DNA of 64,000 nt from Pelagibaculum spongiae (lineage in GTDB: Bacteria; Pseudomonadota; Gammaproteobacteria; Enterobacterales; Pelagibaculaceae). Of this stretch, positions 8,608 through 17,753 are shown piece by piece (position 1 is the stretch's first letter; each line of letters begins with the position of its first letter). A program made the translations under genes and the position numbers. The stretch is from NCBI RefSeq assembly GCF_003097315.1, contig NZ_QDDL01000001.1, positions 496,001-560,000 of the forward strand, read 5' to 3'. A model generated the notes under the pieces. The model worked only from the letters and a program-made list of their open reading frames with translations. It did not search any database and had not been told where the DNA came from.

Positions 8608-9469
8608 CTTCCACATCACCTTTAGAGTACTGAAGCACAGTAATTTGCTCAGAAACAATTCCGATAAGAAAGATCAGCACTGAAGTAATCAAAAGTAATG
8701 CGGACATATTGGTGAAGCGACTATAGAAACTGAAGGTGTAACCGTAATAAGCAAGCCCCAGAACAAAAAATACCAAACTGATTGGCGTGAAAAGCTTCAA
8801 AGGCGAATACAAAGTACCAACTTTAAAGATAATCAGTAAAAACCTTGCACCATCTCGAAACATTTTTATATGGCTTTTTCCTACCCGCTTCTTCACATCA
8901 ATATTTTGATACGTAACACTATATCCAGCTCTAAAAAATGCCATTGTCGAGGTAGTCGGATAAGAAAACCCATTCGGAAAAAGGTAGAGAAAACGACGAA
9001 AACAATCAGTTCGAACTACACGCATACCCGATGTTAAATCTTGAATCTTATGGCCGGTAATCCAGCTTGCTAAAGTGTTATAAAACTTATTTGCCATTAA
9101 ACGAAAAATACTGGCTTGACCTTGCTTGTTTCTTGCGCCAACCACCATATCAAAACCTTGTTGAGCTTTTTTATATAGCAACATTAAATCTTGTGCTTGA
9201 TGTTGTCCGTCGGCATCCATGGTTGCAATCCACTGAGTTCTTACTTGCCGAGTCCCGGTTTTGATTGCAGCGCCATTACCCTTGCAGTAAGGATGCGAAA
9301 TGACTGACACACCATGCTGCTTTGCAATGACTCCGGTATCATCACTTGAGCCATCATTGACAACAATAACAGTCGCTAAAGGGAATTTTTCAACTAATTG
9401 ATCCAATAACAAACCGATGGTATTCGCTTCATTTTTGGCTGGAAGAATGATTGTTAGATCCTTACTCAT
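8600..9469 (-). CDS. GT2 family glycosyltransferase (DPM1/GtrB-like) with two C-terminal helices
   Basis: Polyprenyl-phosphate sugar transferase-like protein of 289 residues. It begins LTIILPAKNEANTIG, has VVNDGSSDDT (about 36-45), the metal-binding MDADGQHQ (about 83-90) and the LTSGMRV segment typical of the DPM1/ArnC branch. Two membrane helices near residues 225-245 and 255-275 close the protein. It starts 4 bp inside the end of the upstream large membrane protein and ends 8 bp into the ABC exporter gene, so the three form one operon. It probably feeds a lipid-linked sugar to a GT-C type transferase. Confidence 0.85.
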   Translation of the reverse strand: MSKDLTIILPAKNEANTIGLLLDQLVEKFPLATVIVVNDGSSDDTGVIAKQHGVSVISHPYCKGNGAAIKTGTRQVRTQWIATMDADGQHQAQDLMLLYKKAQQGFDMVVGARNKQGQASIFRLMANKFYNTLASWITGHKIQDLTSGMRVVRTDCFRRFLYLFPNGFSYPTTSTMAFFRAGYSVTYQNIDVKKRVGKSHIKMFRDGARFLLIIFKVGTLYSPLKLFTPISLVFFVLGLAYYGYTFSFYSRFTNMSALLLITSVLIFLIGIVSEQITVLQYSKGDVEDE

Positions 9470-11406
9470 TTTTTATTTTCCGAATAGTTTTTTAACCAGC
9501 CTTTTACTCGACGCCGGGCGATCCATGATCCACGAGATTGTGGCCATTCGCTCAATAACTGATTCACTTTGCCTAATGAACCTGACAATAGATAATATTG
9601 AGCAAGAGATTCGTATACGTAAGGGGTTTTGGCTACTGCATTCGCTTGTAATAATAGTGCTTCAATTTGACTATCAAACTTATATGCCTGGCCGACATAA
9701 ACAGCCCATGTCGCCATAAGATCTGCTCTAAATTCGTCAGAATAATTTGGGTTACTGCCAATCGCAGCATAAGATTTTTCTAACACCTGAGGTTTAAATT
9801 TACAGTAGCCGTCAAGCTGGCATTGAAGTAAGTCCTGAAAGTGAGATTTATGAAGCTCCAAATTAGCATTTGCCTTACTAAGTCTGCCGTATAATAGCTG
9901 CAAGTCTTGATCTCTTTGCTCTTTTTCCAATACTGATCGCAACTTAATAATCATCACTAGGGAGGCCAAATGATTCTGATCTAGTTGTAATACTTTATTT
10001 AAATGCACATTTATAAGCTGTTCAGTCTTTAGTGATATTCCATTCTCAACCGAGTTATGAAATAGCTGAACTAAGAAAGCATGCCTTGCTCGAACTGATT
10101 TAGGATGATTCTCAACCTCCATTTGCACCCATAATCCCGGTGTACCCCACTGATAGGCTCGAAGTGAAGCAGGCAAGGCAAAGCACAAAACAAGGACAAA
10201 CATGACTATCGGACGTAACCTGATATTTTGCATCTTTGTTAAAAGTGAGCTCACCGCTACAACAACAATCGAAACAGGACCAAGTAATGCTAGATAATTA
10301 CGGTGCTCAAAAATCAGCTCTAATGGAATTAAAGTCGACTCTAGTAAGTGGTTAGTATAAAAGAACAGAATCGAGACAGAAAAAAACACCGATCTTTTCC
10401 ATAAAACCAAACTAACGATCAACAATGCGACATGAAAGAATAACGTTAGCCATAACGCCCAGCTCATTGATCTGACAATAACGAAATCATCATGAAACAG
10501 CCCTAGCTGGCTTATATCTGGCCAAATTGACCATACCCAGTAATTCTTCACAATGATCACTTGTGAAAATAGTCGTTCTACTAGGTCAAAATCTCTTTTG
10601 CTGTAGTCCACCAGAAACCATTCAGGAGATACAAAAGAATAAATAACAATCAAACAGGCAGGAAGGTATAGAAATACTGAAAAAAACACATGGCCAATCA
10701 AGTTACTTTGCCTTACTTGGCCTCCTGTGCGAAACGCTCTATCTAAAAGCCATATTAGCGGTATTGCCAGAACTATATTTTCCTTGCACAGAAAACCCAG
10801 AACTAACAAAACAAGCACCCACCCCAAACCTTGCAAGTATTTTTTGTGATTAGCATCTGGCTTCAGCAAAGCCAGCAAATAAACATTCATGATTAACAGC
10901 ATGAAGAAACTAGACATTAGCGTCATGCGCTGTACGACATAAAATACAGAAGAAATCTGCAGAGGGTGGAGCGCCCAAATCAATGCAATCCAAAAGGCTA
11001 AATTCTGCTGACGGAGTTTTTCAGGTAATAACCGGCAAAGATGCTTAACTAATGAATACACCAACAAAGCGTTAGCGATATGAATCACAAAATTGATAAG
11101 TTTAAATGCTGTTGCATCAATACCAAACAACCAGTATGTAATACCAAAACTCAATACAGGTAAGGGACGATTGATAATTCCACTGGGGCTAGAGGCAATA
11201 GCATTAACAACATTGGCAAAACTAAACTCACCCCAAAGCACTGCCGGATTGTGCAATATGTTGGGAAAATCATCCAACATGAATGGACCTGTTACACCAG
11301 AAATTAAAAATAAAAAAATGGCTGCAACAATAACCAACCGGCTAGTCATAGAGTTTTTTTTTGAGTGCCATAAAAACAATGTAGTCAGACGGACAAAATT
11401 TGTCAT
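9466..11406 (-). CDS. Large polytopic membrane protein with C-terminal helical tail (TMTC/GT-C-like)
   Basis: 646 residues: about ten predicted membrane helices over the first ~430 residues, then a soluble, mostly helical segment of ~200 residues that looks like degenerate TPR repeats. An acidic motif MLDDFPNI lies in the loop after the first helix, where GT-C glycosyltransferases carry catalytic acids. EHRNYLALLG occurs before a later helix, as in TMTC-type proteins. It is divergent from pilA by 114 bp and heads the exporter/GT2 operon. A pilin glycosyltransferase role is attractive but inferred. Neither this start nor the in-frame ATG at residue 20 has a clear ribosome binding site, so the start is uncertain. 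Confidence 0.65.
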   Translation of the reverse strand: MTNFVRLTTLFLWHSKKNSMTSRLVIVAAIFLFLISGVTGPFMLDDFPNILHNPAVLWGEFSFANVVNAIASSPSGIINRPLPVLSFGITYWLFGIDATAFKLINFVIHIANALLVYSLVKHLCRLLPEKLRQQNLAFWIALIWALHPLQISSVFYVVQRMTLMSSFFMLLIMNVYLLALLKPDANHKKYLQGLGWVLVLLVLGFLCKENIVLAIPLIWLLDRAFRTGGQVRQSNLIGHVFFSVFLYLPACLIVIYSFVSPEWFLVDYSKRDFDLVERLFSQVIIVKNYWVWSIWPDISQLGLFHDDFVIVRSMSWALWLTLFFHVALLIVSLVLWKRSVFFSVSILFFYTNHLLESTLIPLELIFEHRNYLALLGPVSIVVVAVSSLLTKMQNIRLRPIVMFVLVLCFALPASLRAYQWGTPGLWVQMEVENHPKSVRARHAFLVQLFHNSVENGISLKTEQLINVHLNKVLQLDQNHLASLVMIIKLRSVLEKEQRDQDLQLLYGRLSKANANLELHKSHFQDLLQCQLDGYCKFKPQVLEKSYAAIGSNPNYSDEFRADLMATWAVYVGQAYKFDSQIEALLLQANAVAKTPYVYESLAQYYLLSGSLGKVNQLLSEWPQSRGSWIARRRVKGWLKNYSENKK

Positions 11407-11520
11407 AAAAAAAAATTATTCTGAACCATACTCTGGCTGAGGGTATAAATTCACTCTTACCCATGGCTAATAACCGCTATTAATTCAGCCAAGGTTAGAC
11501 AACATTGAAAGGGATAGACA

Positions 11521-11955
11521 ATGAAAGTACTAAACAAAGGTTTCACATTGATTGAATTGATGATCGTTATTGCGATCATTGGTATTTTGGCCGCGGTAGC
11601 CTTGCCTGCATACCAAACTTATTTGGGTCGCGCAGAAGCAACTGAGGTCCTAGCACTAACTTCGGAGCCTAAAGCTGAAATTGCAGAATTTGTTGCGGTT
11701 GAATTACGCACTCCAAGCTCAGCTTCGGTTTCAAGCCCATCAACCCCAAATGGCAGTGTTAACATTACTGGCGGTGGCAGTAATGCTGCTATTACCATCA
11801 CTGCAACGGGTACCGTTCGTACTAACAAACGGGTTCAATTTAATCTAGTCAGCAACTCAGGGACAGCTATTACTAATGGCCGCCTGACTTGGACTTGTAC
11901 TACCAATACGGCCACACCATTTAGCGCCGACTACTCTCCATCAAGCTGTAAATAA
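11521..11955 (+). CDS. pilA: Type IV major pilin
   Basis: Structural subunit of type IV pili. The class IVa prepilin leader MKVLNKG is followed by mature Phe1 and Glu5 ([20 protein letters not shown]), the helix that packs in the fibre core. The 144-residue precursor ends with a cysteine pair (TWTCTT...SSCK) forming the usual C-terminal disulfide loop. The middle is rich in Ser, Thr, Gly and Asn, so possible O-glycosylation sites are plentiful. AAAGGGAT lies ahead of the ATG. It leads pilBCD, separated by a hairpin, and sits directly beside the glycosyltransferase block. Confidence 0.95.
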   Translation: MKVLNKGFTLIELMIVIAIIGILAAVALPAYQTYLGRAEATEVLALTSEPKAEIAEFVAVELRTPSSASVSSPSTPNGSVNITGGGSNAAITITATGTVRTNKRVQFNLVSNSGTAITNGRLTWTCTTNTATPFSADYSPSSCK

Positions 11956-11972
11956 TTCGATACTAAATAGTC

Positions 11973-12001
11973 GAGGTGTGACTATACCTTGGTCGCACCT
12001 C
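11973..12001 (+). terminator. Hairpin after pilA
   Basis: GAGGTGTGA and TCGCACCTC form a 9-bp stem with one G-U pair, 17 bases after the pilA stop, followed only by a short pyrimidine tract (TTCCC). A partial terminator that lets pilA be expressed well above pilB would fit; the missing U-tract lowers confidence. Confidence 0.5.
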
Positions 12002-12116
12002 TTCCCAAGTTGGATTGCTTGCTACATACTATTTAAGCATTTGTCGCCACCAGACACCGGCAACCAATGCCTTCAAACCGATATATTGTGCTTGATCAAG
12101 GACCTAGCATCTCGTT

Positions 12117-13838
12117 ATGACACCAAGAAGTGGCGGCAATACTCATTTAAGTGGCTTGATTAAACAGCTGATCACTAGCAATTTAATCGAAGAACAACAA
12201 GCCCGTTCTGTTGTTGAAGAAGCACAGAAGAAAAAAAAACACCTCGTAAGCTATCTGGTTGAAGAAGGCATTATTTCGCCAACCAAGATTGCAGCAACTG
12301 CATCCGAGCATTTTGGCACTCCATTTTTCGATCTTGATGCGATTGACCCAGAAGTCATTCCTCTAGGCATTGTTGATGAGAAATTAATTCGTAAACACAA
12401 CGCCTTACCTATATTACGTCGCGGTAATCGCTTATTTGTAGCCCTTTCTGACCCAACCAACCTGCAAGCGCTAGATGAAATTAAATTCAATACTGGCGTT
12501 AGTACTGAAGCAATTTTGGTTGAGGAAGATAAGTTAAAGCGTATTGCTGATAAGGTTCTAAGCGCTCAACAAGCTTCTGCTTTTGACAACCTTGCCGATA
12601 CTGACCTTGATACATTGGATATTGGTGGTGATGAAGAAGGCGAAGGCCAGGATTCTGGCGTTGGTAACGGAGAAGATGACGCACCAATTGTCCGCTATGT
12701 AAACAAAATTTTATTAGATGCAATTAACCTTGGCGCATCTGATGTTCACTTCGAGCCTTATGAGAAAATGTATCGTATCCGTCTGAGGCAAGACGGTATT
12801 TTACGAGAAGTTGCGACACCTCCAGTCAACCTGTCGGCACGTTTTTCAGCGCGTTTAAAAGTAATGTCTCGCTTAGATATTTCCGAGCGACGCGTCCCGC
12901 AGGATGGTCGAATTAAAATGCGCATTTCAAAAAATCGTGCTATCGATTTCCGTGTTAGTACTTGTCCGACCTTGTTTGGTGAAAAAGTTGTACTGCGTAT
13001 ACTCGACCCATCCAGCGCCCAACTTGGCATTGATGCTCTGGGTTACGAACCAGAACAGAAAGCTATTTACGAAGCCGCACTCTCTCAACCTCAAGGAATG
13101 ATCCTGGTTACTGGGCCAACTGGCTCCGGTAAAACAGTATCTCTCTACACCGGTTTGAATATTCTTAATACGCCTGAATGCAATATTTCTACTGCTGAAG
13201 ACCCGGCAGAAATTAACTTGCCCGGCGTAAACCAGGTTAACGTTAACCCTAAAGCCGGCCTGACTTTTAGCACTGCATTACGAGCATTCCTTCGCCAAGA
13301 CCCTGACGTAGTTATGGTTGGTGAAATCCGAGATTTAGAAACGGCCGAAATTGCGATTAAAGCTTCGCAAACAGGTCACTTAGTACTGTCCACACTTCAC
13401 ACCAACAGTGCCCCAGAAACACTTTCTCGATTACTTAATATGGGTGTTGCACCGTTTAACATTGCAACATCAGTTCAATTAGTTATTGCGCAGCGTCTTG
13501 CTCGACGTCTTTGTGAGCAATGCAAAACTCGCGCTGAAATACCTACAGAAGCACTGCTTGCTGAAGGTTTCAAGAAAGAAGAAGTCGAAGATCTGATTGT
13601 TTTTGAACCTAAAGGATGTAATCGGTGTACTGGTGGCTATAAAGGACGTGTTGGTATTTACCAAGTAATGCCGATTTCCGATAGCATTGGCCGAATCATT
13701 ATGAGCGGTGGCAATGCTATCGATATTGCCGACCAGGCGAAAAAAGAAGAAATCCCAGACCTTCGAGCATCAGGTCTTGAAAAAATTCGCCACGGAGTGA
13801 CCAGTTTGGCTGAAGTGAATCGGGTAACCAAAGATTAA
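12117..13838 (+). CDS. pilB: Type IV pilus assembly ATPase PilB
   Basis: Cytosolic hexameric ATPase that powers pilus extension. The 573-residue protein has the N-terminal GspE/PilB domain, then the ATPase domain with Walker A GPTGSGKT (about 332-339), the Asp box and Walker B region RQDPDVVMVGEIRD, the His box, and a tetracysteine zinc motif CEQC (~466) with CNRC (~501). All key residues are present. It lies between pilA and pilC on the same strand, in the standard gammaproteobacterial order. The ribosome binding site at the chosen ATG is weak. Confidence 0.97.
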   Translation: MTPRSGGNTHLSGLIKQLITSNLIEEQQARSVVEEAQKKKKHLVSYLVEEGIISPTKIAATASEHFGTPFFDLDAIDPEVIPLGIVDEKLIRKHNALPILRRGNRLFVALSDPTNLQALDEIKFNTGVSTEAILVEEDKLKRIADKVLSAQQASAFDNLADTDLDTLDIGGDEEGEGQDSGVGNGEDDAPIVRYVNKILLDAINLGASDVHFEPYEKMYRIRLRQDGILREVATPPVNLSARFSARLKVMSRLDISERRVPQDGRIKMRISKNRAIDFRVSTCPTLFGEKVVLRILDPSSAQLGIDALGYEPEQKAIYEAALSQPQGMILVTGPTGSGKTVSLYTGLNILNTPECNISTAEDPAEINLPGVNQVNVNPKAGLTFSTALRAFLRQDPDVVMVGEIRDLETAEIAIKASQTGHLVLSTLHTNSAPETLSRLLNMGVAPFNIATSVQLVIAQRLARRLCEQCKTRAEIPTEALLAEGFKKEEVEDLIVFEPKGCNRCTGGYKGRVGIYQVMPISDSIGRIIMSGGNAIDIADQAKKEEIPDLRASGLEKIRHGVTSLAEVNRVTKD

Positions 13839-13991
13839 GCCGATTGTTAATTCGGTGACAAATTGTTAAGAAAATGCACTAATTTATTTTCTCAACCACT
13901 TGTCAGTATTGATATACCGAACATACTGGTACAATTTGGGACAAACAGGTCAGCTTCCAGCTGCCCCTTTAGAATGGTTCAGGATTAAAAC

Positions 13992-15209
13992 ATGGCTGAA
14001 ACGATAAAAACCTTTGTTTTTTCTTGGCAGGGAGCCGATCGCAAAGGACAGGCATCCACCGGAGAAATTACCGCGCCTTCTCTTGCAATTGCCAAGGCTA
14101 ATCTGCGTAAACAGGGAATCAACCCAAAACGCGTGCGCAAAAAACCTCAACCGTTATTTGCCGCTAGAATCAAGCCGCCTAAGACTGAGGATATTGCTGC
14201 TTTTGCAAGGCAGCTGGCAACAATGATGAAGGCTGGTGTTCCGTTAGTTCAGTCTTTTGATATTTGCGCCCAAGGTTCAGATAAAGCAGGCATGCGCCAG
14301 TTGATTTTGGATATCAAAACTGACGTCGAAAGTGGTTCTACTTTTTCATCTGCACTAAAAAAACACCCTCGACAGTTTGATGACTTATTTTGCAACTTGA
14401 TAGCAGCAGGCGAACAATCCGGTTCATTGGAAGCAATGCTGGAGCGAATTGCGCTATATAAAGAAAAGTCAGAATCTTTGAAGCGTAAAATCAAAAAAGC
14501 AATGTTCTATCCAACAGCGATCATGCTGGTGGCAATGATCGTTACTGCTATTTTGCTAATCTTTGTGGTACCTCAGTTTGAGACTCTGTTTGCTGGTTTC
14601 GGCGCTGATTTACCAGCCTTTACCAAGATGGTTATTGGTGCTTCTCGATTCTTGCAAGACTATTGGTGGGCAGCATTAGGTATTATTGTTGCATCTTCAT
14701 ATGCCTTCATTCAGACCCATAGATCATCTGAAGCATTTCGCGCCGGAATCGATAGATTCCTGTTAAAAATCCCAGTTATTGGCCCAATTTTAGACAAGGG
14801 TGTTGTTGCGCGATTCGCTCGCACGCTATCAACTACTTTTGCCGCAGGCGTACCTCTAATTGAAGCTATGGACACAGTTGCCGGCGCTTGTGGCAATTTA
14901 GTTTACCAGAAAGCAATCCACCAAATTAAAGATGAAGTAGCGACAGGTACTCGGTTAAACGCTGCAATGAGGGAACGAAATCTATTCCCTAACCTAGTCG
15001 TTCAAATGGTGGCGATTGGTGAGGAATCCGGCGCTTTGGACAGCATGCTAGAAAAGGTCGCAGATATTTATGAAGAAGAAGTAGATACTGCAGTAGATGG
15101 CCTTTCTAGCTTATTAGAGCCAATCATCATGGTCTTCCTTGGCGTAGTCATCGGTGGCTTAGTAGTTGCTATGTACTTACCAATCTTCAAGCTAGGCCAA
15201 GTGGTATAA
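13992..15209 (+). CDS. pilC: Type IV pilus inner-membrane platform protein PilC
   Basis: Polytopic platform protein that couples the PilB motor to pilin insertion. At 405 residues it has two tandem GspF domains. The first carries DIAAFARQLATMMKAGVPL (about 60-78), the second VARFARTLSTTFAAGVPLI. Each is followed by an AIGEESG/AAGEQSG motif and membrane helices, the last near the C-terminus (LGVVIGGLVVAMYLP). It lies between pilB and pilD. Confidence 0.97.
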   Translation: MAETIKTFVFSWQGADRKGQASTGEITAPSLAIAKANLRKQGINPKRVRKKPQPLFAARIKPPKTEDIAAFARQLATMMKAGVPLVQSFDICAQGSDKAGMRQLILDIKTDVESGSTFSSALKKHPRQFDDLFCNLIAAGEQSGSLEAMLERIALYKEKSESLKRKIKKAMFYPTAIMLVAMIVTAILLIFVVPQFETLFAGFGADLPAFTKMVIGASRFLQDYWWAALGIIVASSYAFIQTHRSSEAFRAGIDRFLLKIPVIGPILDKGVVARFARTLSTTFAAGVPLIEAMDTVAGACGNLVYQKAIHQIKDEVATGTRLNAAMRERNLFPNLVVQMVAIGEESGALDSMLEKVADIYEEEVDTAVDGLSSLLEPIIMVFLGVVIGGLVVAMYLPIFKLGQVV

Positions 15210-15228
15210 ACCACAAATCATATAAATT

Positions 15229-15253
15229 CGGCGCTCGATTCACTCGAGTGCCG
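15229..15253 (+). terminator. Hairpin between pilC and pilD
   Basis: CGGCGCTCGA and TCGAGTGCCG form a 10-bp stem with one G-U pair and a 5-base loop, 20 bp after the pilC stop. No proper U-tract follows, so attenuation or RNA processing is as likely as termination. Confidence 0.35.
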
Positions 15254-15288
15254 ATTGGTAGTTTCTCTCCTTGCAGGATTCCTAACTG

Positions 15289-16191
15289 GTGTTTTCTTTC
15301 TTAGCTGAGCTCGCATCTTTGCCTTTGATGGCACAAGTCTCGATCGTTTTTATTTTTTCACTGTTGGTTGGTAGCTTTCTAAATGTGGTTATTTATCGCA
15401 CGCCGATCATGATGGAGCGTGGCTGGCGTGAGGAATACGCCGAATGCTTCCCTCAAGATCTAACCGAATCTGCTCGCAAAGCCATCGAAGAGCAACAACA
15501 GTCAAAATTTAATATCGCAACACCCGCTTCACGATGTCCTAAATGCAGCCACAAAATTTCTGCATTAGAAAATATCCCTGTGATTAGTTATTTGTTTTTA
15601 GCCGGAAAGTGCCGCGACTGCAAAACCCCCATTAGCGCGCGCTACCCGATTATTGAACTAGCAACTGCCACCATTTCAGCCATTGCACTCTACTATTTTG
15701 GTTGGACTCAAGCCGGTCTAGTTGCAGTCATTGCAAGTTGGATTCTGGTCGCAGCAACCATGATTGATTACGACACCCAACTTCTTCCAGATCAATTAAC
15801 TTTGGGACTATTGTGGCTTGCCTTACTTGCCAGTCTTGGCAATGTATTTGTCTCACCGGAACAAGCGCTGATTGGCGCAATGGCTGGCTACCTAAGTTTA
15901 TGGTCCGTTTATTGGGTATTTAAACTAATCACTGGCAAGGAAGGCATGGGTTATGGTGACTTCAAACTACTGGCTGCGCTTGGTGCATTAATGGGTTGGA
16001 CAAAACTTCCAGTCATTATTTTATGTTCATCACTAGTCGGTGCGGTAGTAGGCATCGCATTAATCGCATTGCAAGGCAGAGATAAATCTAAGCCAATTCC
16101 ATTCGGCCCATTTTTAGCTGCTGCTGGTTGGATTTGTTTGCTATGGGGTGATCAAATTATTAATTTCTATCAAAGCTACTTACTGGGATAA
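15289..16191 (+). CDS. pilD: Prepilin leader peptidase / N-methyltransferase
   Basis: Inner-membrane aspartic protease that cleaves prepilin leaders and N-methylates the new first residue. It has the GSFLNVVIYR motif (about 24-33), a cytosolic zinc loop with CPKC (~83) and CRDC (~107), a first catalytic Asp in the DYDTQLLPD segment, and the second in the GYGDFKLL motif (~220). Length is 300 residues. The start is GTG at 15289 with GCAGGA upstream. coaE follows after 8 bp. Confidence 0.96.
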   Translation: MFSFLAELASLPLMAQVSIVFIFSLLVGSFLNVVIYRTPIMMERGWREEYAECFPQDLTESARKAIEEQQQSKFNIATPASRCPKCSHKISALENIPVISYLFLAGKCRDCKTPISARYPIIELATATISAIALYYFGWTQAGLVAVIASWILVAATMIDYDTQLLPDQLTLGLLWLALLASLGNVFVSPEQALIGAMAGYLSLWSVYWVFKLITGKEGMGYGDFKLLAALGALMGWTKLPVIILCSSLVGAVVGIALIALQGRDKSKPIPFGPFLAAAGWICLLWGDQIINFYQSYLLG

Positions 16192-16199
16192 GCTGGGAA

Positions 16200-16811
16200 A
16201 TGAGTAATTTTATTGTCGGCTTAACCGGAGGAATTGGCAGTGGCAAAAGCACCATTAGCCAATTCTTTCGCCAGCAAGGCATCGATGTAATTGATGCAGA
16301 CCAAACTGCTCGTGCGGTTGTTGAACCGGGAACACCTGCTCTTTTAAAAATTATCACTCACTTTGGATCAGATATTGTCGATCAAAATCATCAACTAGAT
16401 CGACATAAACTTCGCGCTGCAATTTTTGATCAACCTAAACAAAAATTATGGCTGGAACAACTGTTACACCCCGCTATTCGTCAACATATGTTGCATCAGG
16501 CTCAAATATCTTCCAGCCCCTACGTCATATTTGAAGTACCGCTATTAATTGAATCTGATTTCAAAAAATTAGTCGACCGCATTTTAGTTGTCGATGTCCC
16601 CATCGAATTGCAAATAGAGCGAACGATTGCCAGAGACGGTTCAAATTTAGAGTTAGTTAACAAAATCATTGCATCTCAAGCCACTCGAGAACAAAGAATC
16701 GCAGCGGCAGACGATGTCATCGACAATTCACAGCCGATCGAAATGCAGCAATCGCAATTAGTTTCACTGCAAAATACCTATCTCAGATTAGCTTCTGCTA
16801 AAATTGATTAA
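16200..16811 (+). CDS. coaE: Dephospho-CoA kinase
   Basis: Phosphorylates the 3'-hydroxyl of dephospho-CoA, the last step of coenzyme A synthesis, in the cytosol. The P-loop GGIGSGKS spans residues 10-17, DADQTAR lies near 34, and FEVPLLIES (~117) matches the CoA-binding lid region. 203 residues is standard. It follows pilD by 8 bp with GGGAA as ribosome binding site, in the conserved pilD-coaE-zapD-yacG order. Confidence 0.96.
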   Translation: MSNFIVGLTGGIGSGKSTISQFFRQQGIDVIDADQTARAVVEPGTPALLKIITHFGSDIVDQNHQLDRHKLRAAIFDQPKQKLWLEQLLHPAIRQHMLHQAQISSSPYVIFEVPLLIESDFKKLVDRILVVDVPIELQIERTIARDGSNLELVNKIIASQATREQRIAAADDVIDNSQPIEMQQSQLVSLQNTYLRLASAKID

Positions 16812-16834
16812 ATACTTATTTTAGCCAGAGCCAA

Positions 16835-17578
16835 ATGGCATCTTCTGATTTTTTAACATACGAATTTCCATTAGATGAAGCTTTTCGCCAGTTTCTGCGA
16901 CTTCATCAGCTTTTTCAGCATTTCAAATGCTACAACAGCAATGGACAACAACTTGCCGCAGCTCGCTCATTAGTCGAGGTGTCTACCTTGTGTATGCGTG
17001 TCGATCCCAAAGTTGAGCTTTCTCGCAGCCTTGATCAACTCGAGCTCAAACTCAAACCATTACAAACTAATCCGGCGGTTGACCAAAGTCGGCTAGATTA
17101 CTTAATCGGTGAATTACAAAACACTTCTCGTGATTTATGCGGCCGAGCCGGTAGGTTTGATAGTACGCTGGAAAGTGATCACTTATGGAAAGCCATGACT
17201 CGAAAAGCTTTGCTTCCCGGCGGGTTTTGTGACTTTGAAATGCCGATATTGAAGCACTGGCTATATAGCGAAGAAAGTGCTCATGACCTAGGAAGATGGC
17301 ACCAACAATTTGAATTGCTCGAACATGGACTGGATCTTTTACTGCAATTGGCGCGAGATTTTTCACCTTATCAAAGGTTAGAAGCTAGCTCAGGAGCAAT
17401 TGAATCCCCTAAGCCTAAAAATAGTGAAAAATGGCGACTGGTTAGAGTCCAGCTCGCCAAAAGTTTTACTGGCTACCCCATTATCAGCGGCAGCGGCCAG
17501 TGCTTTACCTTGCAATTATTTTCTCAGCAAGGCATTGCTATTAAAGATAGTCATCCTCTAGATCTTGGCTGTTATTAG
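16835..17578 (+). CDS. zapD: Cell division protein ZapD
   Basis: Cytosolic FtsZ-bundling protein that stabilises the Z-ring. The N-terminus begins with the family pattern [17 protein letters not shown]; the conserved FDMPILKHW-type motif appears as FEMPILKHW. Length is 247 residues. The final 38 bp overlap tail to tail with yacG on the other strand. Confidence 0.93.
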   Translation: MASSDFLTYEFPLDEAFRQFLRLHQLFQHFKCYNSNGQQLAAARSLVEVSTLCMRVDPKVELSRSLDQLELKLKPLQTNPAVDQSRLDYLIGELQNTSRDLCGRAGRFDSTLESDHLWKAMTRKALLPGGFCDFEMPILKHWLYSEESAHDLGRWHQQFELLEHGLDLLLQLARDFSPYQRLEASSGAIESPKPKNSEKWRLVRVQLAKSFTGYPIISGSGQCFTLQLFSQQGIAIKDSHPLDLGCY

Positions 17579-17753
17579 GCACTGGATCACCGGCAATCCG
17601 GTGTTTTTCATCTGCCCAATCACCAAAATCAATTTGCCGACAACGCTCACAACAAAATGGGCGCCATGGATTATCGGTACTCCATATCATTGATTTTTTA
17701 CATTGCGGGCAGCGGTGAATTCGCTGTTCGCTTTTCGAAGTTTGATCAGTCAT
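17541..17753 (-). CDS. yacG: DNA gyrase inhibitor YacG
   Basis: Small zinc protein (70 residues) that binds GyrB and inhibits DNA gyrase in E. coli. Four cysteines in the patterns CPQCKKS and [13 protein letters not shown] hold the zinc. It starts 8 bp inside the Nudix gene end (shared ATGACTGA), so it is the last gene of the argJ-Nudix-yacG group, and its 3' end overlaps zapD. Confidence 0.93.
   Translation of the reverse strand: MTDQTSKSEQRIHRCPQCKKSMIWSTDNPWRPFCCERCRQIDFGDWADEKHRIAGDPVPNNSQDLEDDYL

Noticed and set aside
11441-11520. Possible sigma-54 promoter for pilA (GG...GC pattern in the TGGCTAATAACCGC segment)
   Set aside because: The spacing between GG and GC is 9 rather than 10 bases and the TTGC half is missing.
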